Source: Salinimicrobium sp964572365 (GTDB taxonomy: Bacteria > Bacteroidota > Bacteroidia > Flavobacteriales > Flavobacteriaceae). Taken from it: 44,742 nucleotides of DNA. The stretch lies in contig CAZNFK010000005.1 of NCBI GenBank assembly GCA_964572365.1, positions 1 to 44,742 of the forward strand, read 5' to 3'. Every line of letters begins with the position of its first letter. Position 1 is the first letter of the stretch. Shown here piece by piece: positions 30,780 to 39,392 of this stretch. The notes under the pieces are model-generated. The model did no database searches, was not told where the DNA came from, and saw only the letters and a program-made list of their open reading frames with translations. A program made the position numbers and the translations under genes.

Positions 30780-33164
30780 TTAGGTTTTTACCTTTCTTTT
30801 GTCTTCGGCTTGATTGATATTCTGAATTCCGGTGAGGAGGGCATCAGGGTTAAAAGAAATACTGCTGATCCCTTCATTTACCAGGAAGGCAGCAAAGTCC
30901 GGGAAATCACTGGGCGCCTGTCCACAAAGTCCAATTTTCTTTCCGGTTTTTCTGGCTTTTTCTATGGCCATGGAGATCATCTTTTTTGCAGCCGCATTGT
31001 TCTCATCAAACAAAGCGCCCATTAGTTGAGAGTCCCGGTCTATTCCCAGCGTGAGCTGTGTAAGGTCATTGGAGCCTATCGAAAAACCGTCGAAAACCTC
31101 TGCGAATTCTTCCAGCAAGATCACATTGCTGGGAATCTCAACCATTACATAGATCTCCAGACCTTTATCGCCTTGCTTCAAACCGTTTAAGGCCATGATC
31201 TCGACTACTTTTTTTCCTTCCTCTACAGTACGGCAGAATGGGATCATCACCTTCACATTCTCAAGACCCATTTCTTCCCTAACTTTTTGAATGGCCCGGC
31301 ATTCCAGGATAAAACCATCTTTGTAAAGGTCATGATAGTACCTGGAGGCACCTCTAAAACCAAGCATAGGATTCTCTTCTTTAGGCTCAAATTGGGTGCC
31401 GCCTATGAGATTCGCATATTCGTTCGTTTTGAAATCACTCATCCTTACAATCACCTCCTTAGGATAAAATGCCGCTGCCATGCTGGCGATTCCCTGGGCC
31501 AGCTGATCAATGAAATAATCTTCTTTTTTGTCATAAGCAGCCGTTAGTTCTTCTACCATTTTTATTGCTTCCCGATCCTTCAGCTCATCGAATTTGATCA
31601 GGGACATGGGGTGCACTTTTACCATGTGGGTAATTATAAATTCCATGCGCAACAAGCCCACCCCGTTGTTGGGATAAAAGGAAAGCTGGAATGCTTTTTC
31701 GGGATCGGAAAGAATGAGTTTGGCTTCGGTCTTTGGAAGCTTTATTTGATCGAAATCCAGTTCAATTTTTTTAAATTCAAGACTTCCCTTATACACAAAT
31801 CCGGTTTTACCCTCGGCACAGGAAACAGTAACAGTTTCCCCATCTTTTATGTTCTGGGTGGCAAAATAACTCCCCACCACCGCAGGTACTCCAAGTTCCC
31901 GGGCGACTATAGCCGCATGACTGGTTCTTCCGCCACGATCTGTTATGACCCCCGAAACCCGTTTTAATATTGGATCCCAGTCGGGGCTGGTGGTTTCTGT
32001 GATCAGGATGTCCCCTTCTTTTAACTTATCAGCTTCTCGCGGAGATTCCAGAATTCGTGCAGTCCCTACCGAGATGCGGGAGCCAATGGCATTTCCCTTT
32101 ACCAGGACCTCTCCTTTTTCTTTGAGCCTGTATTCGTATTGTAGTTCTTCTCTGACTGATCTATGCACGGTTTCGGGCCGGGCCTGTGTAATGAACAATT
32201 CTTCGGAGATCCCGTCTTTTGCCCATTCAATATCCATCGCCTTGCCGTAATGTTTTTCTATCTCCAATGCCCATTTTCCAAGGGTGAGGACTTCCTCGTC
32301 TGATAATACAAATTGATCCTGTTTGGAAGCCTCGGTCTCAATATTCACAGTAGAGGAATGCCCGTTTGAAGCGGCATAAACCATGGTTTTTTCTTTACGC
32401 CCCAGTTTTTTTTGAATAATGGCTTTTTTGCCTTTTTCAAGAGTAGGTTTAAAAATGAAAAATTCATCGGGATTTACCGTTCCCTGCACGATGTTTTCCC
32501 CAAGCCCCCAAACTCCGGCGAGATGTATCACATCTTTAAAACCCGATTCAGGTTCAATGGTAAAACCGACTCCCGAGCAGCCCCTGTCTGAACGAACCAT
32601 CTTTTGCACTCCAACTGAAAGTGCCACTTCACTATGGGCGAAACCCTGATCTTCCCGGTATTTTATCGCCCGGTCTGTGTACAGGGAAGCAAAGCATTTT
32701 TGAACAGCCTCCAGTAATGCCTCATGGCCTGTAATATTAAGGAAAGACTCATGTTGTCCCGCAAAACTTGCCTGCGGAAGATCTTCGGCAGTGGCACTGC
32801 TGCGAACGGCCACCTGTATATCTTTTTGTTTCCCAAGGTCATCGTACGACTCAACAATGGCTTTTGAGAGGACTTCAGGAAGAGCAGCCTTCATAATAAG
32901 TTCTCTTGCTTTTTTTCCTGTTTCTGAAAGGTTTGAATATTTTTCATGATCCAGTTCCTTCATCAACTGGACTAACTTTTCCTGTAACGAATTTTCATTC
33001 AGAAATAACCAAAATGCTTCCGAAGTTGTTGCAAAACCGTTGGGGACCTGTACTCCTTCCGAAGAAAGCTCATTGTACATTTCCCCTAAAGAGGCATTTT
33101 TGCCACCCACCATCGGAACATCTTCTATAGATAACTCTGAGAATTTTTTAATGAGATCTTTCAT
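30780..33164 (-). CDS. ppsA: Phosphoenolpyruvate synthase
   Basis: 794 residues, full length. The N-terminal ATP-grasp domain starts VPMVGGKNASLGEMY and includes VAVRSSATAEDLPQASFAGQ. The swivelling domain has the phospho-histidine in GGRTSHAAIVAREL. The C-terminal PEP-binding barrel ends with IGLCGQAPSDFPDF containing the catalytic Cys. It makes PEP from pyruvate, ATP and water, the first step of gluconeogenesis. It lies 17 bases downstream of a small membrane protein gene, so transcription most likely starts at the shared regulon site at 33627. Pairing with a PfkB in the same regulon suggests carbon-flux reversal during energy stress. Confidence 0.95.
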   Translation of the reverse strand: MKDLIKKFSELSIEDVPMVGGKNASLGEMYNELSSEGVQVPNGFATTSEAFWLFLNENSLQEKLVQLMKELDHEKYSNLSETGKKARELIMKAALPEVLSKAIVESYDDLGKQKDIQVAVRSSATAEDLPQASFAGQHESFLNITGHEALLEAVQKCFASLYTDRAIKYREDQGFAHSEVALSVGVQKMVRSDRGCSGVGFTIEPESGFKDVIHLAGVWGLGENIVQGTVNPDEFFIFKPTLEKGKKAIIQKKLGRKEKTMVYAASNGHSSTVNIETEASKQDQFVLSDEEVLTLGKWALEIEKHYGKAMDIEWAKDGISEELFITQARPETVHRSVREELQYEYRLKEKGEVLVKGNAIGSRISVGTARILESPREADKLKEGDILITETTSPDWDPILKRVSGVITDRGGRTSHAAIVARELGVPAVVGSYFATQNIKDGETVTVSCAEGKTGFVYKGSLEFKKIELDFDQIKLPKTEAKLILSDPEKAFQLSFYPNNGVGLLRMEFIITHMVKVHPMSLIKFDELKDREAIKMVEELTAAYDKKEDYFIDQLAQGIASMAAAFYPKEVIVRMSDFKTNEYANLIGGTQFEPKEENPMLGFRGASRYYHDLYKDGFILECRAIQKVREEMGLENVKVMIPFCRTVEEGKKVVEIMALNGLKQGDKGLEIYVMVEIPSNVILLEEFAEVFDGFSIGSNDLTQLTLGIDRDSQLMGALFDENNAAAKKMISMAIEKARKTGKKIGLCGQAPSDFPDFAAFLVNEGISSISFNPDALLTGIQNINQAEDKRKVKT

Positions 33165-33181
33165 TTTTCAATTTTTAAATT

Positions 33182-33568
33182 CTAATACAAAACGATCTGG
33201 TAGCCAATGTTCAGGAGAAAAACCCCTAAAAGGAATAACAGAAAATACACCATCTGTATGAGTTTCACATTGATCACTGCCAGTTTTCGGCTGGTGTGGG
33301 TAGGGAATATGAAAAGCCCAAGACCCGAGAAAAGGGCGAGCCAACCCAGCATGGTGATCAAAAAGCGCCAGTCCGGCTCCCAAATGTTATGGAAAAGGAT
33401 ATTTAAGAGGCCCATGACAATGGCAATAAAAGCAATGAGGATCTGGAATTTTTCATTTTTAAGATCGGCATTGATCTGTCTTATCCTGTCCGGATTGAAA
33501 CTAAGTATGAAAAAGAAGATCAGCAGATACCAACCCCAGAACTTAGCTAAAAACAAAGAAATCTCCAT
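33182..33568 (-). CDS. Four-helix membrane protein of unknown function
   Basis: 128 residues with four hydrophobic segments (WGWYLLIFFFILSF; IAFIAIVMGLLNILF; FLITMLGWLALFSGLGLFIF; MVYFLLFLLGVFLLNIGY). The loops are short, with conserved-looking NPDRI and HNIWEPDW. No family recognised. It is the first gene of an operon with ppsA. The promoter has the TGATATATGTCA site 59 bases upstream. Confidence 0.75.
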   Translation of the reverse strand: MEISLFLAKFWGWYLLIFFFILSFNPDRIRQINADLKNEKFQILIAFIAIVMGLLNILFHNIWEPDWRFLITMLGWLALFSGLGLFIFPTHTSRKLAVINVKLIQMVYFLLFLLGVFLLNIGYQIVLY

Positions 33569-33595
33569 TGCTTCGGGTTTTATCGTTTTCCCTTA

Positions 33596-33669
33596 TAAAT
33601 TTACTATGACCATGGCATTTATAATATGATATATGTCATTCGCAAAGGCCCGGTTATCGGTTAATTTTG
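33596..33669. promoter_or_regulatory. Shared Crp/Fnr-like site between the ppsA operon and the exporter operon
   Basis: Site TGATATATGTCA (33627-33638). The minus-strand -7 box TAAATTTA (33603-33596) serves the ppsA operon. The plus-strand -7 box TAATTTTG (33662-33669) is a full consensus match and serves the exporter. Both are 29.5 bp from the centre. Confidence 0.82.
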
Positions 33670-33684
33670 ATAAAAGGTTTTTTT

Positions 33685-34770
33685 ATGTCTCGAATATTCC
33701 AATACATCCTGCTTGTGGTTTTGCTTATTTCCTGTGGCGGGAACGAGGAAAAGATCTATCCTGTGAAAACAGGAATAACCGAATCTGTTTACTCTTCGGT
33801 TACCATCCAGCCAGATAGCCTATACCAGGCTTATGCCCCGGTGAGCGGGTTACTGGAAAAAAACCTGGTGGAGGAAGGCGATCTTGTGGCTAAAGGAGAT
33901 ATGATCGCCCAGATCATTAATACCAGCCCCAAATTGAATACAGAAAATGCGCGGGCGGCTTTAGAGCTGGCAAGAAAAAATTACCGTGGGAGTTCGGGTA
34001 TTCTCAGCAGTATTGAAGAAGAATTGAACGCGGCACGTTTGAAATATGCAGATGATTCCATTAATTACCTTCGGCAGAACAAACTATGGGAGTCGGGAAT
34101 TGGCTCAAAAGCTACCTTTGAATCCAAAAAACTGGCCTATGAACTTTCCTCTAATTCCCTTGATCTGCTTCAGAAAAAGTATGAACGTACCGAAAATGAA
34201 TTGAGGACACAATTGGAACAAGCCGAAAACAATTACCGGCTTTCCCTGGTGAACACCTCAGACTTTAACGTGACCAGCAAGATCAACGGTAAAGTTTACG
34301 CCCTTCACCGCAACCAGGGTGAAATAGTAACCGCTTCCCAGCCTTTGGCCTCTATAGGAAGGGAAGAGGATTTTGTGATAGAAATGCTGGTGGATGAGGT
34401 GGATATTGTGAAAATAAAGGTGGGGCAGCCGGTAGTACTTTCCCTGGATGCCTATGAGAATAAGATTTTCGAAGCCGAAGTGAGCAAGATCTTTCCCGAA
34501 AAAGATGAAAGAAACCAAACTTTCCTGGTGGAGGCTCTTTTCATTGATCCTCCTGAGGTTTTGTATCCGGGACTTTCGGGGGAAGCTAATATCATTACAG
34601 CCGGCAAAGACAGCACGCTGGTCATTCCCAGGTCCTTTTTGGTGGGGAAGGACCGCGTAAGAACAGAGGAAGGATTGGTGCAGGTCGTAACGGGCTTGCA
34701 GAGCCTTGATTCTGTAGAGATACTTGAAGGGCTTACAGCAGAGACTTTGATCTATAAACCACGCGAGTGA
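33685..34770 (+). CDS. Membrane-fusion (HlyD/MacA-like) lipoprotein of an ABC exporter
   Basis: 361 residues from the ATG at 33685 (MSRIFQYILLVVLLISC). The frame is open from 33667, but that codon is inside the -7 box. The lipobox LISC gives a lipid anchor. The biotinyl-lipoyl-like hairpin is split by a coiled coil (ARAALELARKNYRG to ENNYRLSLV) and closes with FNVTSKINGKVYALHRNQGE; the beta-barrel follows with PVVLSLDAYENKIFEAEV. It should bridge the permease encoded next to an outer-membrane channel. No TolC-like gene is nearby. It is the first gene of a three-gene exporter operon. Confidence 0.88.
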   Translation: MSRIFQYILLVVLLISCGGNEEKIYPVKTGITESVYSSVTIQPDSLYQAYAPVSGLLEKNLVEEGDLVAKGDMIAQIINTSPKLNTENARAALELARKNYRGSSGILSSIEEELNAARLKYADDSINYLRQNKLWESGIGSKATFESKKLAYELSSNSLDLLQKKYERTENELRTQLEQAENNYRLSLVNTSDFNVTSKINGKVYALHRNQGEIVTASQPLASIGREEDFVIEMLVDEVDIVKIKVGQPVVLSLDAYENKIFEAEVSKIFPEKDERNQTFLVEALFIDPPEVLYPGLSGEANIITAGKDSTLVIPRSFLVGKDRVRTEEGLVQVVTGLQSLDSVEILEGLTAETLIYKPRE

Positions 34771-36029
34771 TACAGAGAACCGTCATAATAAGCATCGCAA
34801 AAACACATTTGCTGAGCAAAATGAAGCAAACCATCATTGCTGCTCTTGGCGTTACCTTTGGCATTGGGTCATATATAACCCTGGTGAGTTTTATGACCGG
34901 ATTAAATAAGATGCTGGACGATCTTATCCTGAACCAAACTCCTCACATTCATATTTTCAACGAGATACAACCTTCTAAGGAGCAGCCAGTTGACCTGTAT
35001 GAAGCTTTAAGCGGGTCCTTAAATGTGGTGCGATCCATAAAACCAAAACAAACTCCAAAGAAGATACATAATGCCCGGCCACTTCTGGAAATTTTAGAGA
35101 AAGATCCTTCTGTAAGGGGAGCCTTGCCCCAAATAAAGACCCAGATCTTCTATATTGCCGGTCCCATAGATCTGGGAGGGAATCTTACAGGAGTGGAGAT
35201 CCTACGGGAAGCTGAACTTTTTAACCTAAAAGATTATATCGTTGAAGGAAGTCCGCAAGATCTTCATAACACGGCGAATGGTATTATCCTGGGCTCAGGT
35301 GTGGCAGAAAAAATGTCGCTGGAAGTAGGGGAGAGAGTACAGGTCAACACGGTGAAGGGGGACCTTTTTCCATTAAAAGTGGTAGGGATTTACCAGAGCG
35401 GGATAACCGAGATCGACAACATTCAAAGTTTTACCACTCTCAAAACTGCTCAAAAGATACTTGGAGAGCCCGAAAATTATATCACCGATATTAACGTAAA
35501 GCTTCATGATATTGATGACGCTGTTCCCATGGCCAGGAAAATTGAAGAACAGTACGGCCTCAGGGCAGTAGATATTCAATCTGCCAACGCCCAGTTCGAG
35601 ACGGGGAATACGGTTCGAAATATTATTACTTATGCCGTTTCTATCACCTTACTTATCGTGGCCGGGTTTGGGATCTACAATATTTTGAATATGCTCATCT
35701 ATGAAAAGATGAATGATATTGCCATTTTAAAAGCCACAGGATTCACCGGTGGCGATGTTCAATTGGTTTTTATGAGCCAGGCCCTTATCATTGGAATCGT
35801 TGGAGGAGTTGCCGGACTTTTAGTCGGGTATGGACTTTCGGTTCTTATCAGCAATACCCCGTTTGAAACTGAAGCTTTACCCACCATAGAAACGTATCCT
35901 GTGAATTTTAATTTCTGGTATTATATCATCGGGATCAGTTTTGCTCTTGGAGCAACGTTCCTTGCCGGTTACCTGCCTTCCAGGAGAGCTCGAAAAATTG
36001 ATCCCGTAATGATCATTAACAGGTTATAA
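34767..36029 (+). CDS. MacB/FtsX-type ABC permease
   Basis: 420 residues. The GTG start at 34767 overlaps the stop of the preceding gene (GTGA), indicating coupling. One N-terminal membrane helix (TIIAALGVTFGIGSYITLVSF), a large periplasmic domain (about residues 45-280), then three helices in the FtsX-like C-terminal part (YAVSITLLIVAGFGIYNILN; ALIIGIVGGVAGLLVGYGLS; FWYYIIGISFALGATFLAGY) and ending SRRARKIDPVMIINRL. It probably forms a mechanotransmitter or lipoprotein/peptide exporter with the neighbouring MFP and ATPase. Confidence 0.9.
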   Translation: MIQRTVIISIAKTHLLSKMKQTIIAALGVTFGIGSYITLVSFMTGLNKMLDDLILNQTPHIHIFNEIQPSKEQPVDLYEALSGSLNVVRSIKPKQTPKKIHNARPLLEILEKDPSVRGALPQIKTQIFYIAGPIDLGGNLTGVEILREAELFNLKDYIVEGSPQDLHNTANGIILGSGVAEKMSLEVGERVQVNTVKGDLFPLKVVGIYQSGITEIDNIQSFTTLKTAQKILGEPENYITDINVKLHDIDDAVPMARKIEEQYGLRAVDIQSANAQFETGNTVRNIITYAVSITLLIVAGFGIYNILNMLIYEKMNDIAILKATGFTGGDVQLVFMSQALIIGIVGGVAGLLVGYGLSVLISNTPFETEALPTIETYPVNFNFWYYIIGISFALGATFLAGYLPSRRARKIDPVMIINRL

Positions 36030-36034
36030 AAAAA

Positions 36035-36709
36035 ATGAAAAATATACTTGAAGCTAAAAACATCAATAAACATTTCAAAAAGCCGGTGCTTTTTCATGTG
36101 CTCAAGGATATAACTTTTTCGGTGAAGCAGGGGGAGTTTGCCTCAATTATGGGTAAATCTGGCTGCGGAAAATCCACGCTCCTTTATGTGTTGTCTACTA
36201 TGGATACAGATTACGAAGGGGAACTGTTCCTAAACGGAAAACTGATCACAGGCCAGTCTGCCAACAACCTGGCGTACATCAGGAATAAACATATAGGGTT
36301 TGTTTTTCAGTTCCACTACCTCCTGGCAGAATTCACGGTACTGGAAAATGTGATGCTGCCCGCCCGAAAACTTGCCGAAAGATCTCCTGAAGAGATCGAA
36401 CACAATGCCATGGAGAAACTCCGTATCCTGGGGATCGAGAAACTCGCCTTAAAAAAAGCATCCCGAATCTCGGGAGGTGAAAAACAACGGGTGGCCATAG
36501 CCCGCGCGCTAATTAATGACCCTTCTATAATAATGGGAGATGAACCCACAGGAAATCTCGACAGTTATAATTCAGAGAACGTTTTTAATATTTTTCGAAG
36601 TATTAGCGATGAACAGGGATTGTCTTTGCTAATCGTTACCCATGACCAGGATTTTGCAGAAAAGACAGACCGCATTATACAAATGGAAGACGGCCGCATC
36701 TTACCCTGA
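36035..36709 (+). CDS. LolD/MacB-type ABC transporter ATPase
   Basis: 224 residues. Walker A MGKSGCGKSTLLYVL, Q-loop FVFQFHYLLAEFTVLENV, signature ISGGEKQRVAIARALI, Walker B IIMGDEPTGNLD and switch His in IVTHDQDFA. The QFHYLLAEFTVLEN segment is typical of the LolD/MacB/FtsE class that powers FtsX-type permeases. It starts 5 bases after the permease gene. A regulon site for the following gene starts two bases before its stop codon ends. Confidence 0.93.
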   Translation: MKNILEAKNINKHFKKPVLFHVLKDITFSVKQGEFASIMGKSGCGKSTLLYVLSTMDTDYEGELFLNGKLITGQSANNLAYIRNKHIGFVFQFHYLLAEFTVLENVMLPARKLAERSPEEIEHNAMEKLRILGIEKLALKKASRISGGEKQRVAIARALINDPSIIMGDEPTGNLDSYNSENVFNIFRSISDEQGLSLLIVTHDQDFAEKTDRIIQMEDGRILP

Positions 36710-36749
36710 TAATTGTCATTTTACAGGGATGAGCTAAAACCTATCTTTA
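36707..36749 (+). promoter_or_regulatory. Crp/Fnr-like site and -7 box of the DUF6064 gene
   Basis: Site TGATAATTGTCA (36707-36718), overlapping the stop of the ABC ATPase gene; -7 box TATCTTTA (36742-36749); centre-to-box distance 29.5 bp. Confidence 0.78.
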
Positions 36750-36767
36750 ATAAGTAATTCTGTCATC

Positions 36768-37412
36768 ATGCCTTTTACCACCGAAGAGTTCCTGAACCTG
36801 TTCGAAGAGTATAATCTTTCGTTATGGCCACTCCACATGATCCTTTATACGTTAGGGATCTTCGCCATTCTTTTTATCATGATAAGAAAAAGGACAGAAG
36901 GGGTAGTGGTAAACATCATACTGGCCATTCTGTGGTTTTGGATGGGAGCAGTGTACCACCTGCTTTATTTTAGCACCATAAATTCCCTGGCTTTCCTTTT
37001 CGGGATCTTGTTCATTGCCCAGTCGGCGATCTTTATCTGGACCGGGGTTTTAGGCAAGCAACTTGCTTACAGGTGGCAACTGAATGCCAGAGGTATTACG
37101 GGGTTGTTATTCGTGATCTTTGCTTTTTTGATCTATCCGTTCCTATCAGCTTTTTTCGGCCATTCCTATCCCAGAACCCCTACCTTCGGCCTTCCCTGCC
37201 CAACCACGATCTTTACCTTTGGAATCCTCTTGTTTTCTGCCAGAAAGCTTTCCTGGTATATCTATGCAATCCCATTAATCTGGAGCCTGATAGGATTTTC
37301 GGCAGCGATTAATTTATCGATGAAAGAAGATTTCAGCCTTTTGATTGCCGGGATAGTTGGAACCTTGTTCTTCATCTTTTCGCGTTTCCCGGAAAAGGAA
37401 GTCAGGTCCTGA
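36768..37412 (+). CDS. DUF6064 family integral membrane protein
   Basis: 214 residues with about seven hydrophobic segments. Landmarks are LWPLHMILYTLGIFAILF, WFWMGAVYHLLYFSTIN, and SYPRTPTFGLPCPTTIFTFG, which I associate with DUF6064. Function unknown. It has its own regulon promoter although only 58 bases from the exporter operon, and its last 11 bases overlap the convergent DUF6544 gene. Confidence 0.8.
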   Translation: MPFTTEEFLNLFEEYNLSLWPLHMILYTLGIFAILFIMIRKRTEGVVVNIILAILWFWMGAVYHLLYFSTINSLAFLFGILFIAQSAIFIWTGVLGKQLAYRWQLNARGITGLLFVIFAFLIYPFLSAFFGHSYPRTPTFGLPCPTTIFTFGILLFSARKLSWYIYAIPLIWSLIGFSAAINLSMKEDFSLLIAGIVGTLFFIFSRFPEKEVRS

Positions 37413-38532
37413 CAGGTACGGGATCAAATTCAAGGGATGTTATTGTGAGAGAGAGCCAGTGAAAATCCCCTTCGGGCAGCTGCCAGGTCACTTTGCACCT
37501 TGAAGGCAAAGTGATTCCATTAAAATTTCTATGTTCCAGAATTTCGATCACCCACTTTTCCTTTTTGGAATTTCTGTCCGTTCCAAAGTATCGCAGGGCT
37601 TCGAAGGAAAGCAATTTACCTTCCGTAGAAAAATTAAAAATTCCCTCTACCTGAAGATTTTCCTGTTTCAGTATTGCTTTTGCTGAAGTATCGCCGAGCT
37701 GCTCCCATGTAAGATAGGTACGAAGTGCGGCCGAAGGAAACCAACAGATCTCTCCCAGGAACCGCTGAAGCGTACCGGAATTCACTTTTTCATCCCCTTT
37801 CGATCGAACCACTGTAATGAGAGAAAATAATTTTATGAGCATTTCTCCTTTTCCGTCTTTTAATTTGTCCCGGCCAGAAAGGAATAAAGGGGGGAAAGGC
37901 TTTACTTCGGTTTTCCATACGAAGGCGGGAGCTTCGGCATTAAAATATTGCACCGCAGTAAAGGGCATCCATTTCCCCTTTTTCGAGGTTTTCATTTCAC
38001 CTCTTTGTTCCAACCGTACTGCTTTAGCAACCGGCAAATCCAAAGCGCCCGAAAACTTCAACCATTTCTGTACTATGTGCGGAAGGGAATCGGGCTTCTG
38101 AAGCTGAATAGTGGATGTAGGTGTAGATAAGATGGAAGAGGTTTCCTTCCATACCATATCCTCAAACCTATTTTGACCAGTGGCAGTAAGGGCCACGGCC
38201 AGGATAAGAAGATTAATAAGTGTACCAAATTTGGCATCCTCCCAGTTGAGCGAAACAAGGAATTGTGATAAAAGCACTCCAAAAATAGCTGCTGCAGGCC
38301 ACCAGTCTTTCCTAAATAAGTAAAAAAGAAAAGCTGCTAAAAGAAGAGCAAAGGAAAACAGCCAAAAAATGCCTTCTGTCCGGGTAATATTTCTGGAAAG
38401 CTGCGGAATGCTCCCCGGCCAAAATGCTTTGGCAGCCCCCATTAAATGAATGAGGGAGTGAAATAACAGGATGATACCAAAAAAGACTTTCACTATAAAT
38501 GAATTTAAAGTTTCCAGATTAAGTTTTTGCAT
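37402..38532 (-). CDS. DUF6544-like protein with N-terminal membrane domain
   Basis: 376 residues. The N-terminal third has about four membrane segments (VFFGIILLFHSLIHLMGAA; WLFSFALLLAAFLFYLF; WPAAAIFGVLLSQFLVSL; INLLILAVAL). The rest is a globular domain with LPHIVQKWLKFSGA, KKGKWMPFTAVQYFN and TLQRFLGEICWFPSAALR, which resemble the DUF6544 pattern. Function unknown. It overlaps the upstream Usp gene by 14 bases, so it is translated from the same message under the site at 39424. Confidence 0.75.
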   Translation of the reverse strand: MQKLNLETLNSFIVKVFFGIILLFHSLIHLMGAAKAFWPGSIPQLSRNITRTEGIFWLFSFALLLAAFLFYLFRKDWWPAAAIFGVLLSQFLVSLNWEDAKFGTLINLLILAVALTATGQNRFEDMVWKETSSILSTPTSTIQLQKPDSLPHIVQKWLKFSGALDLPVAKAVRLEQRGEMKTSKKGKWMPFTAVQYFNAEAPAFVWKTEVKPFPPLFLSGRDKLKDGKGEMLIKLFSLITVVRSKGDEKVNSGTLQRFLGEICWFPSAALRTYLTWEQLGDTSAKAILKQENLQVEGIFNFSTEGKLLSFEALRYFGTDRNSKKEKWVIEILEHRNFNGITLPSRCKVTWQLPEGDFHWLSLTITSLEFDPVPVRT

Positions 38533-39373
38533 CTTCCTCTTTGCTGTGGAGAATGAATAGCGGAACAGTGGTAGAGTAGAGGATATCGGCTAATTTTGAA
38601 CCGAAAATTCGCTCGAGAAAAACCTCTTTTTTGACCGGTAACACGTTCATGTCAATGTCCATTGATTGCACGAAAGTGTTTATGGCTTCCCCGGCAGGCA
38701 CACCGCTCACCTTGTGATAAGAAGGATTATAGATCTCGAAGTTGTGTTTGAGTTCCTCTTCCTCTTTTGCTTCGGCTGCAGCATCGGCATCGGGTTCGCT
38801 CAACTTCAGAATGTGCAGGGAGAAACAGTGGTTCCCCACCAACTTTAGCAAAGGCTGCAGGGAGGCTTGTTCAAAATCAATGGAGTAGTCCAAACTCAAA
38901 AGCAGGCGGCGAAGCGAATGGAACCTCGAATTTTCAGGAATGATCAGCAAAGGAGAATCCACTTTCCTGATAACCCTTAGGGTATGGCTTCCAAAGATCT
39001 TTTCCTGCGCATCTGAAACTCCATTGGTTCCCATCACGATGAGGTCTATATTTTCCACTTCCAAAAACTTATTGATGGAATCTGTGAAAACGTTATAATC
39101 TGTAAGGGCGTTATATTCATATTTTTCCCCGGCACAGTTCTTCTGCATTTTTGTGATTAACTTTTCCAGCTTAAGCTTATTTTCAGAAATGAGAATATCG
39201 TAAAGAGAGGCATCTGTGGAAGCCTGCATCAGGTCGCCGCTCGTGTAACTCGAAGCCTTGTAGATACTAAGAAGGTGAAATTTACAGGAGGTGCCTTTGA
39301 ACAGGTTAAGAACGTACAAAATGGCGTTGGTGGAGCATTTCGAGAAATCTGTAGGCAAAAGGATATTTTTCAT
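38519..39373 (-). CDS. Tandem-domain universal stress protein
   Basis: 284 residues from the ATG at 39373 (MKNILLPTDFSKCSTNAILYVL); an in-frame GTG lies one codon upstream. Two Usp domains. Domain 1 keeps the nucleotide motif GTNGVSDAQEKIFGS. Domain 2 starts at RLLLSLDYSIDFEQ and has an Ala/Glu-rich loop (DADAAAEAKEEEE) not seen in the other copies. It closes the stress block and leads a two-gene operon with the DUF6544 protein. Confidence 0.92.
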   Translation of the reverse strand: MKNILLPTDFSKCSTNAILYVLNLFKGTSCKFHLLSIYKASSYTSGDLMQASTDASLYDILISENKLKLEKLITKMQKNCAGEKYEYNALTDYNVFTDSINKFLEVENIDLIVMGTNGVSDAQEKIFGSHTLRVIRKVDSPLLIIPENSRFHSLRRLLLSLDYSIDFEQASLQPLLKLVGNHCFSLHILKLSEPDADAAAEAKEEEELKHNFEIYNPSYHKVSGVPAGEAINTFVQSMDIDMNVLPVKKEVFLERIFGSKLADILYSTTVPLFILHSKEEDAKT

Positions 39374-39392
39374 CACAGCTAGCTTTATGCCT

